Assembly: GCF_910591885.1 (NCBI RefSeq)
Contig: NW_025963549.1
Location: 2,914,001 to 2,978,000, forward strand
DNA from: Bombus terrestris
Lineage: Eukaryota; Arthropoda; Insecta; Hymenoptera; Apidae
Direction: 5' to 3'
Length of the DNA: 64,000 nt
Under the pieces are notes generated by a model. That model was not told the origin of the DNA. It worked only from the letters and a program-made list of their open reading frames with translations, and did no database searches. The first letter of the stretch is position 1. Each line of letters opens with the position of its first letter. Shown piece after piece: positions 53,832 to 64,000 of this stretch. The position numbers were made by a program, and so were the translations under genes.

Positions 53832-56270
53832 ATGCAAGAAGAATTGGAAACTAGGACAAAAAGGAAGAACTGTGAAAGAGATACTTATAATCATAGTAAA
53901 CGACAAAAAATTCGCAGATGTTCAAGTGAATCTGACGAGGAGGATATTGATGAAAAGGTAGTTGACAATAGAAGAATACAAGTAATAACACAAGAGTCAA
54001 ACAATCCCCTCGATAACGGCAAAAGGATGATGCGAATGATGGGATATAAGGCGGTTACGGCCTCGGAAATAATGAACAAGGTCGTTTAGAGCCAGTTCAA
54101 GCACCTAGACAGCATGGTCGCAGAGGCTTTGGACATCATGTTCCTGGACATGAAGATTCAGGTCTTAAATGGCATCCTGCAGAGGAAGTTATAAAGTGTG
54201 TAAAAGACATGAAATGGTGATATGAAAAGTTGACCATAGATGATGAAATTGATTTCTGTTGTGAAGGTATAGTGAAAACTGTTATCAATGCGAAAACTTT
54301 TTTTAACACTTTTTTTAAATTGTGCTACTGTTAAAATGGCGAATACAGATACAGCATGTAACTTTATGTTTACTAACCCAAAAGGTTTGAGGGAGAATGG
54401 GCTGCTATACTTTGCAAATGTATGTGCTGGAGCAGGAGGTTTTAGTGAACATGTTCTGTGGCGAAAGAAATGACGTGCTAAAGGATTTGCTCTTACTTTA
54501 GAAAATGAACATGATTTCAAATTAGAAGACTTTTATGCGGGTCCTTGTGAAACATTTCATCCATACTACGGACCAGAGGAAAGTGGTGATGTCTTTGACC
54601 CAGATAATGAAGAGGAATTTACAAATCTTATAATGCAGCATACCCATGGCAAAGGAGTACATTTTGTGATGTCTGATTGAGGATTCTCAGTAGAACGACA
54701 AGAAAATGTACAAGAAATTCTTTCAAAACAACTGTATCTTTGTCGATGTTTAATAGCATTGATGGTTGAAAGAGAGGGTGGTGATTTTGTGACAAAATTA
54801 TTCAACCGTTTTACACCCTTTAGTGCTGGTTTAGTTTATTTAATGTATCGCTGCTTTGAAGAAGTTTGTATTTTTACACCAAACTCTTCTAGATCAGGAA
54901 ATTCAGAACGTTACTTAATATGTAAGAAGAAACGATCTGGGGTACAAGTTGTTGTTGAATATCTGAAGCATGTTAATCGTCTGCTTTTAAATGGTGGTGT
55001 AAATGACGACGTTTTACAACTAGTATCATATAATGAATTAAAAAGAGAGAAACAATTTGTTCAATATCTACGTGCTTCTAACAATGATTTGGCCGGAAAA
55101 CAAATAATCGACCTGTGTTCAATTGCAGCAGTTTATGCGGATAATACTCTTGTTGAGACAAAACAAGCTGATATGCGCAAACAATATCTAGAGTATTGGA
55201 AACTTCCAGATGAAACTAGGACAATCCCAAGGCACATGAAACCAAAGACAAATTGAATACTCTTTTGGAAGATACTTCATTTCTTACTATTAGTCCAGCA
55301 CAATTGATGGAACTTAACATTGAAGATGCATTTTTATCACTATATGACTGGTTTTGTATGCCATGTGGTACAAAGCCAAGGTCTGATGATGATAAGAAGC
55401 ACGCTACATTTTATATGGGCGTGGGAAGGAGCAACGTATATAAATATACAAAGAATTCTTGGCTCAGTTTCGATGACATTGGCATAGAATTACCACCAAA
55501 TACACTTGTAAACGCAGAGGTTGTATATGAAATTACTAAGGAGTTTATATATCAGCAAAAAGTACTTGCATTGCATATTATAGATGCATTCTACTTAGGA
55601 GGAGTGGACATTAGCAAAAAATATTTGAGGAGCAGGTAAGCAAGTGAATCTTATTGAGATCAATAATAAACTTTTAGATTTCCAGTTATGAAATGTTTTT
55701 TCAAGGAGTACGTTCATGTGATACTAATGTATGACTGTTGTTTAAAGGAACGAGGAAGCGACGTTGTTCTGTGAAGCTTTGTGGAAACCAGCAGGAAATA
55801 ACTATACTCGAATACGTGCCAAAGAACTACTTCCAGTTGGTACATATATCTGTGAAAAGTTGCGAGTAACGCAGCGTAAAATGAAAAATAATTCCGATGC
55901 CTTAGTATACTAACTTCAAGAAAAGACATTAGATGTTAATGGTTATAATAAGGACAAATTATATTTCATACAACAGAGTGTAATATTTTTAAGAAGCACC
56001 GGAAATCCTTGGAATCGGTATGTCAGTAAAACACATTCCATAAAGTATGTCTTTAATTGAAAAACAAACGAGAAGCTATTCGACCTTCATAGACCAAGTT
56101 CAGCAGAAGCAAGTTTCTTTCGATTTTTTAAAGGTCGCCTTATTTGTCATTGGCCTAATGATTCATCACTTACTATAAACAGATTTGCAAAATTTATTAA
56201 AGATAAGTGTTCGGCATACAATACGCGCATAGAATATTAAAACTACAGGCTGTACATATATTCGTACAAG
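53832..56270 (+). pseudogene. CMTR1: CMTR1-like cap1 methyltransferase pseudogene, copy 2
   Basis: Same architecture as copy 1. Better preserved in the methyltransferase core: ADVCAGAGGFSEH-type SAM site at about 54417-54450 and the FVTKLFNRF Lys are intact, and 54759-55256 is open for 165 codons. Shared with copy 1: the G-patch frame change, TGA after LWRKK, TGA after VMSD. Private: a deletion of about 68 bases near 54298 and a TAA in the C-terminal part near 55911. The intron is at 55636-55747. The copia LTR abuts its 5' side. Confidence 0.9.
55636..55747 (+). other. Retained intron of CMTR1 pseudogene copy 2
   Basis: 112 bp, gtaagc to tttaaag, as in copy 1. Confidence 0.85.
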
Positions 56271-56565
56271 ACTTGAACCGTATAGATGTCAAACAGTTTA
56301 ATTCCGTTAATTTGACTGTTATTTCAAATATGAAATACTTGGGATATATATTGTAGTATTTAGCATTATATTTCTATAGAGATAGAAGTGTAGCGGTACA
56401 TGTGTCATAGGACAAAGCAAATTACGTCGTTGTCGCCTCGAAGTCCCTAGACCGCTGAGCTACAATTAATGTAAAAACAATGTCACCGCAACCAGCTATT
56501 GTCGTCAGGTAGGCAAATACGAATTCTTTCAATCCCCCCCCCCCTCCGACTAGTATAGGTAGCCT
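56271..56565. other. Sequence after CMTR1 copy 2
   Basis: Copy of 46251-46550. The homopolymer at 56533-56544 is a longer run of C than in copy 1. No gene. Confidence 0.4.
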
Positions 56566-56681
56566 TAACTCAAATACATCTCACGGTCAAAAACATCAAT
56601 ATTTGACTCAGGTCTTTTATAATGAAATATGTAGAGGACACGGTATATGGGAAGTTTGACCGTCAGACTTATTTGAGGTTA
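56566..56681. repeat. Small inverted-repeat element (MITE-like), copy 2
   Basis: Terminal repeats 56566-56591 and 56655-56681, as in copy 1. Confidence 0.65.
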
Positions 56682-57590
56682 TCGATTGTCGTCGTAATCC
56701 TCGAATTTACATAAAATAATAAAGTAAGGTACAACCTATGGGCCCTGAGTCGTAGATACAATGTGTAAAAATATTCCATAAATGTTCGTCACGAAATTCA
56801 GCAGATCGCTCGTTGATACTCGTAGGTATTCGAAGATACTTTACTCTTTGGGTTGCCTCGGTTTATTTATACTGGTCGGGGCAGAAGTCGGAAGATTCAA
56901 AATCGTCTTTGTTCGAAGTAGCGGCAACATTTTTATGCTCCGAGTGTATTTACTTGTATCCTTACGATCCTGATACTCCGAGGCAAAGTAACAATAGGAT
57001 TTGAATTTCCCTCTGGCTCATATGCCGCAACAAATTTTTATAGTTTGTGCTCATGAATAAGTACTTATGAACTATCTAAAAAATATAATAAGCTGAAGTA
57101 CTGTAGGAAAGTAATTTACAGTGCTACTAGGTTTGGTTACATATTTCAATATCGTTCACGCCATCGCAAAAGCTAGTATGACGCTGCGTCGGCGTATATG
57201 CACACGGGGAGGTGATGGACGAGGCGAGGATGATAGCCTCCCGCGAAGTAGGGCCTGGCCCTGAGGGGAGATGATGCGGGTCATGGCACCTAGACTGCGA
57301 CACCTATTTACATCGTGTTCGAAGGAGGGTGCCAACCCTCGGATATGGCGCACGGCGAGGCTGGTATTGCTTCGGAAGAAGAGACGACCAGCCCTTGTAT
57401 CGTACGGTATGCCTATAGGATGAAGTGTGTAATTTCTTCCAAAGAATCATTGCCAGAATCATTGTACTGTTCTCAGTCGAAAATGTTCGTGAGATTTCAA
57501 CAACGACTTTTGGCATCAATGACATAGTATAGTGATAACTACACTATGAGCTAGGACCATCTATAGGCAAATTCCGGTTTCATATTTATA
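56682..57590. other. Duplicated non-satellite segment, copy 2
   Basis: Counterpart of 46667-47600. No gene recognised. Confidence 0.4.
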
Positions 57591-59559
57591 GACCTGATAC
57601 GCTCGATTTGACAGGGATCAGTGCGGACATAGCGCCAATTGTCTAGTGTGCGCTGAATTGGGCAAGAAATCTGGAGTACCGGGCACATCGAATACTCGGC
57701 ATGACTGCAACAGCAAAGGAAGTACGGGGATTTGACCATTTGATTCTGAATATGGAAACCTGCAATGTCGCCGTATTTGACACGGCCGGGGATGTCATAG
57801 ATGACATAGAGCAAACCGGCTGGAGTATGCTATATTTGGCAGCAAATGTGCAGTATTACGTGCATCCTATTGTCGACATACCTACAATGGATACGGAGAT
57901 ACATTCACTTGAATAACTAGGCTTGAATATGCAAAACTACAAATACGCTGAATTTGACTCAATGTGGAATATAACGCACATAGAATTGTCTACATTCCTG
58001 CAATCGAAATGTAGTCACGTTGATCTGAATATTTATTCCTGAAAATGCAAAATTGCATTTTGGCAGGTTTTGGCAGAGACCAGAGTTGACATAGCTCAAA
58101 CAAGCTGATGGGTGATGTAACTGTAGCAAATGTAGAGTATAAGGCGTATCGAGTTGTCGACGTATGTGCAAAACAAGCGGAGAGACTTGAAAGCAATATT
58201 TAAGCATTAATAGCAAAAACTGCAATTCTACTAGATTTTACAGGGTCCAGAGTTGGCATAGTACAAACCGGCTGATTTGGCATCAGATGTGGAATATAAC
58301 GCGCATCGTATGGACAATGTTTCTGCAAAACAAGCGGAGATACCTTGATTCGAATATGTAAGCATTAATATCCAAAACTGCAGTCACGCTGGATTTCACC
58401 AAGTCCAGTTTTGACAATGTGCAAACTGTCTGATGTGTGCTGTATTTGGCAGCAAATGTGGAGTATAACATGCATCCTATTGTGAACATACTTACTATGA
58501 AAACGGAGATACATTCACTTGAATATTTAGGCTTGAATGTGCAAAACTACAAATATGCTGGATTTGACTCGTTCCGTATTTAACATGGCTTAAACCAGAT
58601 GAAGCGCCCAGTGTATGGCAGTCTATGTGGAATATAACGCGCACCGTTTTGTCGACATATCTGCAATAGAAACTGAGTCACGTCGATCTGAATATTGAAC
58701 CCTGATCATGCATTACTGCATTTACGCTTGATTTCACAGGGTCCGGATTTGACATAGCGCGAACCAGATGATGTGAGCTGTATTTAGTAACAATTACGGA
58801 GTATAACGCGCATCGAATTATCGACATATCTGCAATCGAAACGGAGATTCGTTGATTTGAGTATTTCGGTGTAAAAATGCAAAACTGCAGTTACGTTGTG
58901 TTTGACCGGACCACAGTGGACATAGGGCTAATTGGATGTTGTTGGCTTAATTCGGACGAAATGTGGAGTACAAGGCACATCGTACTGTGACACATTTCCA
59001 ACAGTAACGGAGATGCGTGGCTTTGAATATTTAATAATGTATATGAAAAACTGCAATTACGCTGGATTTGTCGGTGATCGAAGATGGCATTTGTCGGCAT
59101 ATCTGTAGCAGCAACGGAGAACACATAAATTTGAATATTTTACCTGTATATGCAAAGCTGCAATCACGCTGGATTTGACTCGACGCGGATTTGATATAGC
59201 TCAATTCGTATGATCTGCACTGTATTTATCAACAAATGTGGAGTATATCGCGCATTAAGATTTCGACATATCTGCAAGAGAAACAGCGATACGTTGATCT
59301 GAATGTTCAAGCATGAATATGCAAAACTAGAATTACACTGGATTTGGCAGAGTTTAGACTTGACGTAGCTCTAACTAGCAGATGTAACTGTATTGTATGG
59401 AACTGTAACTGTATCTGTATTTGGCAGGAAATGTGGAGAACAAGGCACATCGTATTGTCTGCATATCTGCATTAGAAACGGAGATAGGTTGGTTTGAATA
59501 TTTAAGTCTGAAAATGTAAAAATGGAGGGTTTACCCCCGGATTTGACATCGGCCAGAGT
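57591..59559 (+). repeat. 168-bp satellite, about 11-12 monomers (unit 2)
   Basis: Contains the four monomers missing from unit 1. The stretch 58030-58900 also matches 16990-17800 monomer by monomer, showing a higher-order arrangement shared across the window. Confidence 0.88.
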
Positions 59560-60048
59560 TGATGTCAATTTGTCCAACCGTGTGGAGATCTGATCGCGAG
59601 GAAGAGCGTCAACGGGAGTCGCGAATTCCCGTTACAATTCTAAGAAGCGACGCCGCGTATTGATCGATCCCCTGATTTACGTTAAGATAATAGGGTGGTT
59701 GCGGCGGTATAACTCTGCGACCAACAATGTTATTGATGGGAATTGTGGATCTTGATGGCCGAAATATTGTTTTGGAAACATTAAATTTACGCTGGGCATT
59801 ACTATTAACGTAGACACATATTTATTTTGTAAACGATTTCTAGAATATTTATCGATATACATTTGCACGAGTCTCAGCACTTTCATTCATACCCGACCTT
59901 TTGAAGACTGTTAACCGATAGAACTGTTTATGTTCGTCTGTTTCTCAGTCGCCGCGCACACACATATCTCCACACAGTGATATCCCGTTACAAAGATCTC
60001 CACTACGCTCTGGACCTAGTCCAGCACAAAATTATACATATTTCAATA
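59560..60048 (-). repeat. Solo LTR-F
   Basis: Copy of 6499-6987 with the same satellite junction on the left and the same segment on the right. Confidence 0.7.
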
Positions 60049-60406
60049 TTTATGAAGTATGTATTTCCAACAACTTTGTACAACAGCACAAGTTAGTAAC
60101 TCCGCCGATTAAGGTATAGGTGACGAAGAAATGGATTGATCTGATATGAGAGAATCCGGGTAGATATATTGACTGATCTGAAAACCTAGATTGAGTATGC
60201 ATAGATAGGTGGTCTTCGAAGAAGTCATGGGTGTAGAGAGTTTTCGAACCGAGATATAACTCGAATTCCCCTCTTATATACTTACGGAGGAAAGCTCGGT
60301 ATGTAGGTAATTTTTGATCAAGGGAAGCCGATTCGTTGTTCACTCTTTTTTTTATGAAAAGGGAGGACAAAGATTCGCGATACCCATTGGGTATTATCAG
60401 CGTTAA
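60049..60406. other. Copy of 6988-7345
   Basis: Carries the 106-codon frame again (60050-60370, minus strand), with few changes. Ends in GTTAA, the target duplication of the BEL solo LTR. Confidence 0.5.
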
Positions 60407-61073
60407 TGTTACGCCACGAGGCTTAACACAGGCTGTATTTTCTAACCGTCACTCGCGGCCCTACAATGTCTCAGTCAGATCGTCTTATCTGACCGCCGGA
60501 TCATATACAATGTATCGACGAGCGCATAGCTGTCGCCAAGCAGCGAGTTCTCGAAACGTCGAATTTGGTCCGTTACGTTTTCCACGCAAGAACAGACATA
60601 CGTGATCATAGGCGCGAACGGTGGCGTGACCTAAGTATAATGGGGGTCGTCTTAAAGATGAGACAAAGAAATCATCCAAACTCGATCAGTTCCTTGTGAC
60701 GCGTCGAACGTTACACATTGAGCCAAACATTCGCTTATTCTATTAAGTATCATATCGTGCTACGTCCACCAAGAGACTAAGCTCAATCGTAAGAGCCTTG
60801 CTCTATATTGTATACATCTGTGTTATCTGCGTGCGATAAGGTTGTTAATTGTTGATATCTTTTCAATCATGTAGACTAATTGTTGGAAATATACATTATT
60901 ATAGTTCTGTGACTCTCAGTGTTATACCGCATCAACCACCCCGATTATCCTAACCGAAATTCGGGGATCGAACTATTCGTGGTGTCGATTATTCTAATCG
61001 TAACGGGAATTTACGACTCTCGTTAACGCGTATTCCAACGACCGCGTCTCCCCGCGATAGCTCGAATTTTACA
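60407..61073 (+). mobile_element. Solo LTR of BEL family D
   Basis: 667 bp, tgttacgccacg to gaattttaca, exactly the length of the LTRs of BEL D and in the opposite orientation. Flanked by GTTAA (60402-60406 and 61074-61078). The empty site gcgttaatgaatgaag is at 7340-7355. Several base differences from BEL D show it is an older insertion. Confidence 0.93.
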
Positions 61074-61078
61074 GTTAA

Positions 61079-61463
61079 TGAATGAAGATAGGAGGAGTAA
61101 GCACCCTACCAACGTGGCTCATGGATGACCTTGTTCATGGGTAAATACACACATTTTCATCAGATAAATGTCCGGTTTAATATTATATAATTACCGGTTT
61201 TCCCATTACATAACTACCAGCTTTTCCGTAATTTCTAAGAGCGTAGAATAAACATAAGGACTTTTCTAAGGAATACACATCAATCAAAAACATTTAAGAA
61301 ATTGGACGTGCAAGAAGAAAGGGACCATCTAGAATTACTTAAAAAGTCTAAGTTTATGGTGGGTCCTTAGGGTTGATGAGGGTGTAAATAACGGTCAGCG
61401 GCCCCTTAGTGGCTAAATATCGAGGGACGTCGCACGGTTCCTATCACGCAAGGTAACAGTTGA
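61079..61463. other. Copy of 7346-7744
   Basis: Same non-coding segment as in the left block. No gene seen. Confidence 0.5.
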
Positions 61464-62135
61464 ATTAGTGAAAAAACGGCTGGTGTGCACTATATTTGGC
61501 AGCAAATGTGCAGTATAAGGCACATCGAATTGTCAACATATTTGCAACAGAAACGGAGATACGTGGGTATGAATATTTTATCCTGATTATGCAAAACTGC
61601 AAATACGCTTGATTCGTCTGGGACAATTCATGTGGATATAGCGCAAACTGGCTGATGAGCGCTCTATGTGTCAAGAAATTTGGAGTGCCAGCCATATCAA
61701 ATTGTCGACATACCAGCAACAGCAACGGAGATACGTTTAGTTGAATATTTGAGTCTGAATCTGCAGAACTACAATTACACTGCATATAACGGGGACCAGA
61801 GTCGACATAACGCTGACCAGCTAATGTGCTCTGTATTTGGCAGCAAATGTGGATTGGTTGTCGGCATATTTGCTATAGAGGCGAAGACACATTGATCTGA
61901 ATGTTTATTCCTGAATACGCAATACTTCATTTACGCTGCACTTCACAAGGTCCAGAGAGGACGAAGCGCAAAGCGGCTGGTGTGTTCTGTATTTGCCTGC
62001 AAATCTGGAGTATAACGCGAATCGAAATGTCGGCACATCTGCGATAGCAGCGGAGATACGTTGATTTGAATATTTAAGCATGACTATGCGAAACTGCAAT
62101 TAAATTGCATTTGACAGTAACCAAATATAAAATAG
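61464..62135 (+). repeat. 168-bp satellite, about 4 monomers
   Basis: Copy of 7745-8402. Confidence 0.8.
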
Positions 62136-62318
62136 TGTTAGGAAGATGATACATTTGAACTGTACATGTGAATGTGTGTGTAGGCGTCAGAGAGTGTCCA
62201 GGCCTTAGTTGGGCCAAATGGCAATTGGCAGCCGTTAAAAACATTTTAAAGGGTCGGTTGACAACAAACGTGCGTGCGACTAGGTTTTCGATGTCTTCAG
62301 AGTATAAGATATATTTTT
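62136..62318 (+). repeat. Truncated copia LTR-E
   Basis: Copy of 8403-8586 with the same truncation point. Confidence 0.7.
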
Positions 62319-62541
62319 CGGGTCAACGTCAGGATTAGGGGTGGGGGTGTTCGATGAATCTTCGTTGAAATTAGCCATCGGTGCGGTGCAACAATAGTTG
62401 AGTTTATTGACACAAATTAGAAAGATTACAGCGTCGATATGTAATCGCAATGTTTCGACATTCGCGGCACTATGACAATGGTCTCGGCTCCGGCAACGTT
62501 TCCGCGGTCAACGGATGCTGAGCTCTACCCTACGTTAGCGT
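62319..62541 (-). repeat. LTR-B fragment
   Basis: Copy of 8587-8811; the similarity between the two blocks stops abruptly after ccctacgttagcgtc, where satellite takes over here. Confidence 0.7.
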
Positions 62542-63900
62542 CGTTTGAATATTTAATCCTGAATATACGAAACTGCAACTACGCTGGATCTGGCTGGGTC
62601 CAGATTTTACATAGCGTAAACCGTATGATGTGCACTGCACTTGACATCAGATGTGGAATATAACGCGCATCGTATGGCCAATGTTTCTGCAAAACAAGCG
62701 GAGATACCTTCATTCGAATATGTAAGCATTAATATCAAAAACTGCAATCACGCTGGATTTTCCGAGTCCAGTCTTGACAGTGTGCAATCGGGCTGATGTG
62801 TGCTGTATTTGGCAGCAAATATGCAGTATTACGTACATCCTATTGTCGACGTACCTACAATGGATACGAAGGTACTTTCACTTGAATAACTAGGCTTGAA
62901 TATGCAAAACTACAAATACGCTGGATTTGACTCTGTCCGGATTTAACACGGCTTAAACCAGATGAAGCGCTCTGCGTATGGCAGTCAATGTGGAATATAG
63001 CGCGCATCGTATTGTCGACATATGTGCTATGGAATCGGAGTCACGTTGATTTGAATATTTAAGCCTGAACGTACAAAATTGCATTTGGGCTGGATTTTGC
63101 AGGGACCAGAGTTTACGCAGCGCAAGCGAGCTGATGGGCAATGTAACTACAGCAAATACGGAGTACAAGGCGTATGGAATTGTCGACATATGTGCAAAAG
63201 AAGCGGCGAAGCTTTGAATGCAATATTTAAGCATTAACAACAAAAACTACAATTACGCTGGATTTTACAGGGTCCAGAGTTCACATAGCACAGACCGGCT
63301 GATTTGGCATCATATGTGGAGTATTCCGCGCATCGAATAGGCGACATAGAAACCAAGATACGTTCATTTGAATATGTAATATTTGAATATTTCACCTGAA
63401 AATGCATAATTGCAAATACGCTGAGTTTGGCTGCGCCCACACGTTACATAACTCAAACCAGATAATATGCATTGTGTTTGGCAGCAAAAGTGGCGTATAT
63501 CGCGCATCGAATCGTCGGCATATCTGCAATGCAAACGGCGATACGGTGATTTGAATGATTAATCATGAATTTGTAAAGCAGCAATTTCGCTAGGTTTGAC
63601 AGAGACCGGAGTTGACATGGTACAAACCACCAGATGTGCGGTGCACATGACATCGGATGTGTAATGTAACGGGCATCGCTTTGTCGCCATATGTGCAATA
63701 GAAACGGAGATACATTCATTTGAATATGTTAACCTTAATTTGTAAAACTGCAATTACGCTTGATATGTCGAGGACCAGAGATGATATAATAGCACGAGCC
63801 AGCTGATGTGAGCTGTATTTGGCAGGCAATGAGGAGTATATCTCGCATCTAATTGACGGCAAATCTCCAATCGCAGCGGTGATAAGTTTGATTTAATATT
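62542..63900 (+). repeat. 168-bp satellite, about 8 monomers
   Basis: The first monomers resemble 16564-16690. The minus-strand open frames of 60-100 codons come from the repeat. Confidence 0.85.
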
Positions 63901-64000
63901 CAATAATGGGCCTGTTACGATACCGATAGTATTAGCGTGACTGAAACACATTGCCGTCTCAGTAAAACGATTTTATTTCAAGCTTCACGCTACATTTCTG
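63901..64000. other. Right margin, unassigned
   Basis: Satellite similarity fades after about 63900. Nothing recognised in the last 100 bases. Confidence 0.4.

Overview
This is an animal genome, most likely an insect. The evidence is that BEL/Pao retrotransposons are restricted to animals, that there is a CsRn1-clade Ty3 element primed by tRNA-Trp, and that there are two decayed copies of a eukaryotic mRNA cap 2'-O-methyltransferase gene (CMTR1), each retaining a GT-AG intron. I see no intact host gene, rRNA, tRNA gene or CRISPR array. The window looks like pericentromeric or other heterochromatin: a degenerate satellite of about 168 bp, broken up by LTR retrotransposons, solo LTRs and segmental duplications. 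Family letters A-F below are mine.

Layout. 1-5.9 kb: a CsRn1-like Ty3 element (family A, 482-5547, minus strand, dead) inside a fragment of another LTR (LTR-B). 5.9-8.8 kb: satellite, a solo LTR (LTR-F) and LTR scraps; this block recurs at 59.2-62.5 kb. 8.6-14.7 kb: a gutted Ty3/gypsy element (family B) with LTRs near 1 kb. 14.7-25.1 kb: satellite arranged as a large inverted repeat (arms 16750-19605 and 22437-25076) around a copia fragment (family F, 20136-about 22425). 25.2-43.7 kb: a Ty1/copia element (E1) split by a solo LTR-B (28504-29440) and by a Ty3/gypsy element (family C, 29625-42513). The right LTR of that gypsy is itself split by a young BEL/Pao element (family D, 35260-42423). 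43.75-46.25 kb: first CMTR1 pseudogene, then a small inverted-repeat element and satellite. 48.76-59.3 kb: a second copy of the copia-CMTR1-satellite unit (E2), in which gypsy C is reduced to a solo LTR at the same 4-bp target site. 59.3-64 kb: the repeat of the 6-8.8 kb block, now carrying a solo BEL LTR, then more satellite.

History that can be read off: copia E landed beside an already damaged CMTR1 copy; gypsy C inserted in copia E; the block was duplicated; one gypsy C collapsed to a solo LTR; BEL D then inserted in the surviving copy. Empty target sites for both BEL insertions and for the solo LTR-B are present elsewhere in the window. Every coding-bearing retroelement is on the minus strand, which fits (but does not prove) a one-strand piRNA-type trap locus. 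BEL D is the only element with near-intact coding capacity: LTRs of identical length, an exact tRNA-Tyr primer site, one in-frame TGA between gag and pol, and one frame change between RNase H and integrase.
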